Source of the DNA: an uncultured Prevotellaceae bacterium
GTDB lineage: Bacteria > Bacteroidota > Bacteroidia > Bacteroidales > Muribaculaceae
DNA length: 64,000 bases
Reading direction: 5' to 3'
Assembly: GCA_947169265.1 (NCBI GenBank)
Contig: CAMVPC010000017.1
Span: forward strand, 1 to 64,000
Part shown: piece after piece, positions 59,616 through 64,000 of the stretch
Layout of the letters: the number at the start of each line of letters is the position of its first letter
How positions within the stretch are numbered: the first letter of the stretch is position 1
Notes under the pieces: model-generated
The model's database searches: none
What the model was told of the DNA's origin: nothing
The model's input: the letters and a program-made list of their open reading frames with translations, nothing else
Made by a program: the position numbers and the translations under genes

Positions 59616-60710
59616 TCACTTGCGGCGACCCACGGCGCGGAGTGTGAGCACAGAGTGCTCGGGGTCGTTGGTGATAAGGTCGAGGGTGGCGTTGAGCAAC
59701 GTGCCGTCGAGAGCGTCGGGCGAGAGTTCGATGATGATGTCGGCGCGCTCGCCCGGGTGGACGATGCGCGGTGCGCGAAGCACCGTGAGGGCCGGTTCGG
59801 CGGTGAAGACGCGGTGCAGTTGCAGGTTGCTTTTTCCCTTGTTGGTGAGGTGGAGCGTGCGTTTCAGCGGTTTGCCGGTGGTGAAACTGTCGTAGTCGAT
59901 GACCGCTTCGTCAACGACGGCGACGGGTGCCGCGGCAAGTTCATCGGGGGTCCATTGCGAGAAATCCTCGCGCACCACGGCCGTCACCGTCACGGCCGCC
60001 TCGTGGCTGCCGCCGCGGGCGTCGGCGCAGCGCAGTGTCACCGTGTCGCTGTTGAGTCCCAGCATAGGCGCCAGCCGTGTGTTATAGATAAAGGTGAGCG
60101 TGGCGGTGGCTCCCGGTGCCACGGTGTCGGGGACGGCGTGGGCCACGATGTGGACGTTGTCACCCGGGAGCGGCTCAAGGAAGAGGGTGTCGGGCGAGGG
60201 ATTATAGGCCGCGACGACCTTGTTACGCATCACGCCGCGCGGGTGCTCGCCCATGGGAAGCGTGAGCGTGTTCACGCGCAGGGGACCCACGCGCAGGGGA
60301 AACCGCCCGTCGATGGTTTCGTCGGTAGCGCGCACGTTGCCGGTGATGGTGAGTTGCGTGCGTTTTTCCTCGCCGTCGGTGTAGATGAAAACGCTTTTCT
60401 CGAAATGCCCTATCACGCCGCGGGGTGAGAACGTGACTTCGACCCATGCCGTGTCGCCGGGCGCAATGTCGCCTTGCGGGCACCGCGTGGCCGTGCAGCC
60501 ACACGTCGACTTGGCGCGCGTCACCACCAGGGGCGCGTCGCCGCTATTGACGAGCGCGAAACGCGTGGTCACGGCGCCGTCGGCCTCGTTGATGAGGCCC
60601 AGGCTGGCGGTTGTCGCCGGCCACGACGCTATGCCCTGTGCCGCCAGCGGCGACAGGGGCGCGAGCGCCGCTATGGCGCACATTGCTATAACCCTGAGCG
60701 CGTGCCTCAT
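59616..60710 (-). CDS. DUF1573 multi-domain exported protein
   Basis: A protein of 364 residues with a signal peptide (about 1-25). There are three immunoglobulin-like domains. The first is a DUF1573 unit with GDAPLVVTRAKSTCGCTAT, where the CGC motif resembles a metal or disulfide site. Later repeats (GKSNLQLHRVFTAEPALTVLRAPRIVHPGERADIII) have no CGC. The function of DUF1573 proteins is unknown. The start overlaps the stop of the TonB-like gene. Confidence 0.8.
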   Translation of the reverse strand: MRHALRVIAMCAIAALAPLSPLAAQGIASWPATTASLGLINEADGAVTTRFALVNSGDAPLVVTRAKSTCGCTATRCPQGDIAPGDTAWVEVTFSPRGVIGHFEKSVFIYTDGEEKRTQLTITGNVRATDETIDGRFPLRVGPLRVNTLTLPMGEHPRGVMRNKVVAAYNPSPDTLFLEPLPGDNVHIVAHAVPDTVAPGATATLTFIYNTRLAPMLGLNSDTVTLRCADARGGSHEAAVTVTAVVREDFSQWTPDELAAAPVAVVDEAVIDYDSFTTGKPLKRTLHLTNKGKSNLQLHRVFTAEPALTVLRAPRIVHPGERADIIIELSPDALDGTLLNATLDLITNDPEHSVLTLRAVGRRK

Positions 60711-61207
60711 TGTGTGGCGCCGGTGTCCTCGGGGTCGTCAAGCTTGAAGTTGATGGGCATCGAGTACCAGCAGGCGACGGGCTTGCCGTCGACAAGCGCC
60801 GGAATGAACGGCGGCAGGATGGCGGCCACGCGCATGGCCTCGTTGTCGAGCCAGCGGTGCACCGAGCGGCGCAATTTGATGCGTCCCACGCGTCCGTTTT
60901 TCTCGACGACAAAGTCGACAAGCACCTGGCCTTCGATGCCGGCGCGCTCGGCCTGCTCGGGGTAGACGAGGTTGTCACCGATGAATTTCACGAGTGCCTG
61001 GGTGCCGCCACGAAACTTGGGCAGTATGTCGGGCGAGAGGAACACGCCGGCGCTGTCGACGACAACGGCGTCGTCGCCGCGCGGCGCTCCCTCGACGGCC
61101 TCGTAGCGCGGTTGCCGGCGCTGCCGTTTCTTCTTGACCTTGGCGTCGGCGTCGATGCTTATCAGCGTCACGGCCAGCGCGAGGATGATGAGGATGGATT
61201 TTTTCAT
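60707..61207 (-). CDS. TonB C-terminal domain protein (energy-transducer-like)
   Basis: A protein of 166 residues with an N-terminal signal anchor (MKKSILIILALAVTLISI) and a basic segment KVKKKRQRRQPRYE. The TonB carboxy-terminal domain is PEQAERAGIEGQVLVDFVVEKNGRVGRIKL and ALVDGKPVACWYSMPINF. The usual Pro-rich spacer is very short, so spanning the periplasm to reach a receptor is doubtful. It may act as a periplasmic adaptor instead. Confidence 0.8.
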   Translation of the reverse strand: MKKSILIILALAVTLISIDADAKVKKKRQRRQPRYEAVEGAPRGDDAVVVDSAGVFLSPDILPKFRGGTQALVKFIGDNLVYPEQAERAGIEGQVLVDFVVEKNGRVGRIKLRRSVHRWLDNEAMRVAAILPPFIPALVDGKPVACWYSMPINFKLDDPEDTGATQ

Positions 61208-61220
61208 CTTCAGTCCGGTC

Positions 61221-61613
61221 TTATTTTTGGCCCTTGGGAATGACTACGCCGGTGATGACCAGCGTCTCGCGCTTGTCGGCGCTGTTGGTCTTGACCTTGA
61301 TGGTCTTGCGGAAGGCGCCCGGACGCCCGATGGGACTGTAAGTGACCTTGATTTTGCCCTTCTTGCCCGGCTTGATGGGCTTGCCCGAGTACTCCGGCTT
61401 GGTGCAGCCGCACGAGGCCACCACGTCGATGATGAGCAACGGCTTGTTGCCGGTGTTGGTGAACTCAAAAGTATGACTCACGGGGCCTTTTGCCTCCAGG
61501 ATGTTGCCAAAGTCGTGGCTCTTGTCGTTGAAGGTGATTTGCGGACCGTCTTGTGCCATTGCCGCGCATGCGGCCACGAGGCACGTTAGCAGGATGAATA
61601 AATACTTTTTCAT
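61221..61613 (-). CDS. Small exported DUF1573 protein
   Basis: A protein of 130 residues. The start was set at the ATG at 61613, giving a clear signal peptide (about 1-22, ending AMAQ). A single DUF1573 domain follows: FGNILEAKGPVSHTFEFTNTGNKPLLIIDVVASCGCTKPEY, of which ASCGC is the conserved centre. It is one of the common short DUF1573 proteins. It is 13 bp upstream of the TonB-like gene and probably in the same operon with it and the 364-residue protein. Confidence 0.85.
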   Translation of the reverse strand: MKKYLFILLTCLVAACAAMAQDGPQITFNDKSHDFGNILEAKGPVSHTFEFTNTGNKPLLIIDVVASCGCTKPEYSGKPIKPGKKGKIKVTYSPIGRPGAFRKTIKVKTNSADKRETLVITGVVIPKGQK

Positions 61614-61665
61614 AGTGATATATTTGACTTGTTTGTTACAACTTGGTTTAATCCATTCCCTACTC

Positions 61666-62184
61666 CTAATAATTAGTGATAATGTATCCGCCACTGCCCG
61701 TGGCGCGCACCTTGTAAGGGTTAAGCCCCTTGTTGTGGCTCGCGGCCGAGCCGCTCACGCCGCGTCCACCCTGGAAAAACACGTCGTACTGTGACTTGCA
61801 CTGCGGGCACACCGCCCGCATCAGTTCTTCGTCGATGCTCACCACGACGTCGGCGCGTCCCTCGACGGGACACGACAGGTCGTAGGCATGTGGCGCGATG
61901 GTTCCCGTCGAAGTGGAATAGATGTCCTGTTCCATGACCAGCAACACGCCGCCGTAGCCGGTGAATGTGTTCACATCGTAGGCAAAGTTTGACGGTAGCT
62001 TTTTGTCGCGATTGAAGATGCGGTAATCGCCCACTCCCACCACGCCGTAGGTGGTCCACAGGGCGTAGTTACCCAGGTTGATGCGTACCGGGTATTCGGG
62101 TAGCGACTTGTTGTTGAGGCGATCGCAGCCGGCGAGCGACATCATGGCCACGGCTGCCAGCAAGGAATATAGAATAGCTTTCAT
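61666..62184 (-). CDS. Rieske-like lipoprotein with Cys-only motif
   Basis: A protein of 172 residues with lipoprotein signal (Cys at 20, SLAGC). The C-terminal half has a Rieske-like beta fold: APHAYDLSCPVEGRADVVVSI and AVCPQCKSQYDVFFQGGRGVSGSA. True Rieske sites use C-x-H and C-x-x-H. Here the visible ligands are one Cys in LSCP and the CPQC pair, without the His. It may bind zinc or have lost its cluster. Homologues are conserved in Bacteroidales without known function. Confidence 0.75.
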   Translation of the reverse strand: MKAILYSLLAAVAMMSLAGCDRLNNKSLPEYPVRINLGNYALWTTYGVVGVGDYRIFNRDKKLPSNFAYDVNTFTGYGGVLLVMEQDIYSTSTGTIAPHAYDLSCPVEGRADVVVSIDEELMRAVCPQCKSQYDVFFQGGRGVSGSAASHNKGLNPYKVRATGSGGYIITNY

Positions 62185-62236
62185 TGTGGTTGTGAATTAA
62201 CGGATTGACGTGAAATTTATTTTGGTGAGGCGAATC

Positions 62237-62728
62237 TCAAGCGAGTTCGATGACCTGGCATGAGGCGATGGTGCCCGCGTCGAGACTGAGGCGGATGAGG
62301 GTGCGCACGCGTTGCCACCCCTGGCGGCCGGCGGCACCCGGATTGATGGTGAGCAGCGAGCGGGCGCGGTCGGGGATTACCTTGAGGATGTGGCTGTGGC
62401 CGCACACGAGCAGCTGTGGCCGCGACAAGTCGAGTCGCGCGGCGATGCCGGGCGCATAGCGTCCCGGGTAACCGCCTATGTGGGTGAGCACGACTTTCAC
62501 ACCCTCGGTGGTGAAAGTCTCCATGGCCTTGAAGCGTTGCCTGAGCGTGCCGCCGTCCACGTTGCCGTAGACGGCGCGCACCACGGGGGCCACCTGCTCG
62601 AGGCGGTCGATGATGTCCTCGCTACCAATGTCGCCGGCGTGCCAAATCTCGTCGCAATGGGCGAAGTGAATGGCGTAGCGGTCGTCCCAGTAAGCGTGGG
62701 TGTCGCTCAAGATGCCTATCGCTTTCAC
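62237..62728 (-). CDS. YfcE/MJ0936-type metallophosphoesterase
   Basis: A protein of 163 residues with a binuclear metal phosphoesterase fold: the motif GILSDTHAYWDD, HAGDIGSEDIID, VYGNVDG, LTHIGGYPG and CGHSHILKV. These are the five metal-binding blocks in order. Members hydrolyse phosphodiesters; the substrate is unknown. The ATG overlaps the stop of the riboflavin synthase gene. Confidence 0.92.
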   Translation of the reverse strand: MKAIGILSDTHAYWDDRYAIHFAHCDEIWHAGDIGSEDIIDRLEQVAPVVRAVYGNVDGGTLRQRFKAMETFTTEGVKVVLTHIGGYPGRYAPGIAARLDLSRPQLLVCGHSHILKVIPDRARSLLTINPGAAGRQGWQRVRTLIRLSLDAGTIASCQVIELA

Positions 62729-63336
62729 GCCTTGAACTCCATGAGCCGTGCCAGGTATTTGCCGATGATGTCAAACTCCAGGTTGACCACGGTGCCCGGC
62801 TTGATGCAGTGGAAGTTGGTGATTTCGTGCGTGTAAGGGATGATGGCCACTTCAAAGGTGTTGCGCTCGGAGTTGCACACCGTGAGGCTCGTGCCGTTCA
62901 CCGTGACACTGCCTTTCTCCACGGTGACATAGCCCTTGGCGGCCATCGCCGGGTCCACATCGTAGCTGAAGGTGTAGCGCCAGCTGCCGTCCTCCTCGAC
63001 GACGGCGGTGCACACGGCGGTTTGGTCGACGTGTCCCTGCACGATGTGTCCGTCGAGGCGTCCGTCCATGAGCATGCTGCGCTCCACGTTCACCTCGTCG
63101 CCCACATGGAGCAGGCCCAGGTTGGAGCGGTCGAGGGTCTCCTGGATAGCGGTCACGGTGTAAGTGCCTTCGTCCTTGTTCAGCGCCACGACGGTGAGGC
63201 ACACGCCGTTGTGTGCCACGCTCTGGTCGATGGTCAATTCGTTAGCAAACGAGCAACGCAGCGTGATGTGCAGGTTGCCTTCTTCTTTGTTCAGCGCCAC
63301 GACGCGCGCGGCTTCTTCAACGATTCCTGAAAACAT
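62725..63336 (-). CDS. ribE: Riboflavin synthase, alpha chain
   Basis: A protein of 203 residues, the usual length. There are two lumazine-binding repeats. The first starts MFSGIVEEAARVVAL with NGVCLTVVAL; the second starts LDGHIVQGHVDQTAV with VNGTSLTVCNS. It dismutates two 6,7-dimethyl-8-ribityllumazine molecules to riboflavin. It overlaps the phosphoesterase gene by 4 bp. Confidence 0.95.
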   Translation of the reverse strand: MFSGIVEEAARVVALNKEEGNLHITLRCSFANELTIDQSVAHNGVCLTVVALNKDEGTYTVTAIQETLDRSNLGLLHVGDEVNVERSMLMDGRLDGHIVQGHVDQTAVCTAVVEEDGSWRYTFSYDVDPAMAAKGYVTVEKGSVTVNGTSLTVCNSERNTFEVAIIPYTHEITNFHCIKPGTVVNLEFDIIGKYLARLMEFKA

Positions 63337-63374
63337 ATATTTGTAAGTGGTTAAGTGTTAAGTTTCTCTTTTCT

Positions 63375-63743
63375 TTACGCTTTTTTCTCTTCTTTTTTCT
63401 CGAGGCGGTCAATCATCAGGGTGGCATACACTTGCAGTACGGCGCCGGCAAGCAGCAGCGGCACCCAGCTTTGCTGCGTGGTGATGTCTTCAATCCACAG
63501 GCAGGCGGCACTCAGGCAGTACATGAGGGCCGCGATGAGGTTCATGCGGTAGAGCCGCCGTAGGCGCACGTCGTCGCTGTCGGTGCGCTGGCAGAGCCTC
63601 ACGACGAACATCACGCCGGCGGCCGCGCTGAAGATGACGCGCAGCGCGGGCACGTTGTAGCCAAACAGGGGCAAAGCCGCCGTGACGAGCAGGGCGAGCA
63701 TGGCCACGATGACGATGAGGTTGAGCGATGTTTTCTTGTCCAT
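63375..63743 (-). CDS. Small polytopic membrane protein
   Basis: A protein of 122 residues with about four hydrophobic helices (NLIVIVAMLALLVTAALPLFGY, VIFSAAAGVMFVVRLC, NLIAALMYCLSAACLW, PLLLAGAVLQVYATLMI) and a basic cytoplasmic RRLYRMN turn. Ends are charged. It lies between ribE and the divIC-like gene, on the same strand as both. Function unknown. Confidence 0.75.
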   Translation of the reverse strand: MDKKTSLNLIVIVAMLALLVTAALPLFGYNVPALRVIFSAAAGVMFVVRLCQRTDSDDVRLRRLYRMNLIAALMYCLSAACLWIEDITTQQSWVPLLLAGAVLQVYATLMIDRLEKKEEKKA

Positions 63744-63750
63744 GATGGGG

Positions 63751-64000
63751 TTACTGTATGTCGGTGATATATACTTCCTCGTTCTCTTGCTTCATGCCAT
63801 ATTGCTCGCGGGCGATGCGCTCGAGCGACTCGCGGTCGGTGTTGAGCTCATTAATCTTGCGCATAAACATGGCGGTGGAGTCTTTTTGCGCCTTGATGTG
63901 GGCGTTGAGCTGCGCCTTTTCCTTGTTGAGTTCCCAAATCTTGAGGTAGTTGTTGTCGCCAAAGAAAAGCAGCAGCAAAATGAAGGCGAGGAAAATGAAG
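63751..64000 (-). CDS. FtsB/DivIC-like septum protein, 5' end cut by window
   Basis: The visible part covers the C-terminal 82 or so residues. It has a hydrophobic helix (FIFLAFILLLLFF) followed by a coiled coil (KEKAQLNAHIKAQKDSTAMFMRKINELNTDRESLERIAREQYGM) and the terminal EEVYITDIQ. This matches DivIC/FtsB membrane coiled-coil proteins of the divisome. The reading frame continues beyond 64000, so the start is outside the window. Confidence 0.8.
   Translation of the reverse strand, partial: FIFLAFILLLLFFGDNNYLKIWELNKEKAQLNAHIKAQKDSTAMFMRKINELNTDRESLERIAREQYGMKQENEEVYITDIQ

Overview
This 64 kb window looks like chromosome from a GC-rich member of the Bacteroidales, most likely Muribaculaceae or a close relative. 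That placement is an inference. It rests on Bacteroidales-type promoters (a TTTG-like -33 box, 19-21 bp, then TAnnTTTG at -7), start codons without Shine-Dalgarno sites, and families typical of the order: DUF3098-uppP-truB-queA, YfhO, DUF4271, DUF1573, DUF3667, tandem FKBP lipoproteins, BspA-like leucine-rich repeats and dockerin-like tails on secreted proteins. Most of it is core genome. The less ordinary material lies in short accessory islands between core genes.

Layout. 0-11.6 kb: tRNA-Leu(CAG); the DUF3098-uppP-truB-queA operon (lipid carrier recycling, tRNA modification); an SGNH/MBOAT O-acetylation pair; cytidine deaminase; a LysM glucosaminidase; a REP-type transposase (RAYT) fused to a DprA-like domain and surrounded by REP hairpins; mltG; a GT2 glycosyltransferase. 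11.6-18.3 kb: zinc peptidase, YVTN beta-propeller, methyltransferase, the large membrane protein YfhO, then a non-coding stretch with a duplicated promoter region and a probable small RNA. 18.3-25.3 kb: tatD, a polyprenyl synthase, two lipoproteins, xth, an AAA-ATPase/nuclease and an LRR-TonB fusion. 25.3-34.1 kb: an isolated portal-like gene, a HemD-like protein with a histone-H1-like tail, DUF4271, a LOG-family protein, a coiled-coil protein ending in a clamp-binding motif, lysS and DUF3667.

34.1-44.1 kb: tandem repeats; a promoter, TPP riboswitch and TonB-dependent receptor that together look like an outer-membrane thiamin uptake gene; a 1353-residue secreted protein with N-terminal dockerin-like repeats; a divergent membrane AraC regulator with three direct repeats between the two genes; aroA. 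44.1-53 kb: five FKBP-related genes, two of which lack the catalytic domain; cobB; ruvB; a TIGR04076 gene; a 210-residue unknown plus a GH108 lysozyme-like gene; ettA. 53-64 kb: a leader with a micro-ORF and an unknown gene, a MITE-like palindromic element, an LRR protein with C-terminal dockerin-like repeats, a SprT-like protein, an exported flavin-reductase-like protein, superoxide dismutase, a DUF1573/TonB cluster, a Rieske-like lipoprotein, a phosphoesterase, riboflavin synthase, and a divIC-like gene cut by the window end.

The three strongest leads are these. (1) The portal-like gene (25.3 kb) and the unknown/GH108 pair (49.9 kb) share the same promoter architecture: GGGGTTG, exactly 28 bp, then GCCGCAAAAAACAC. 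This suggests co-regulated, dispersed phage-derived genes. (2) The RAYT-DprA-like fusion has a REP hairpin translated inside its own reading frame. (3) Two unrelated membrane proteins (DUF3098 and YfhO) end in a homologous, AT-rich two-helix tail (KPLGYVxIVIGL ... GFKG).
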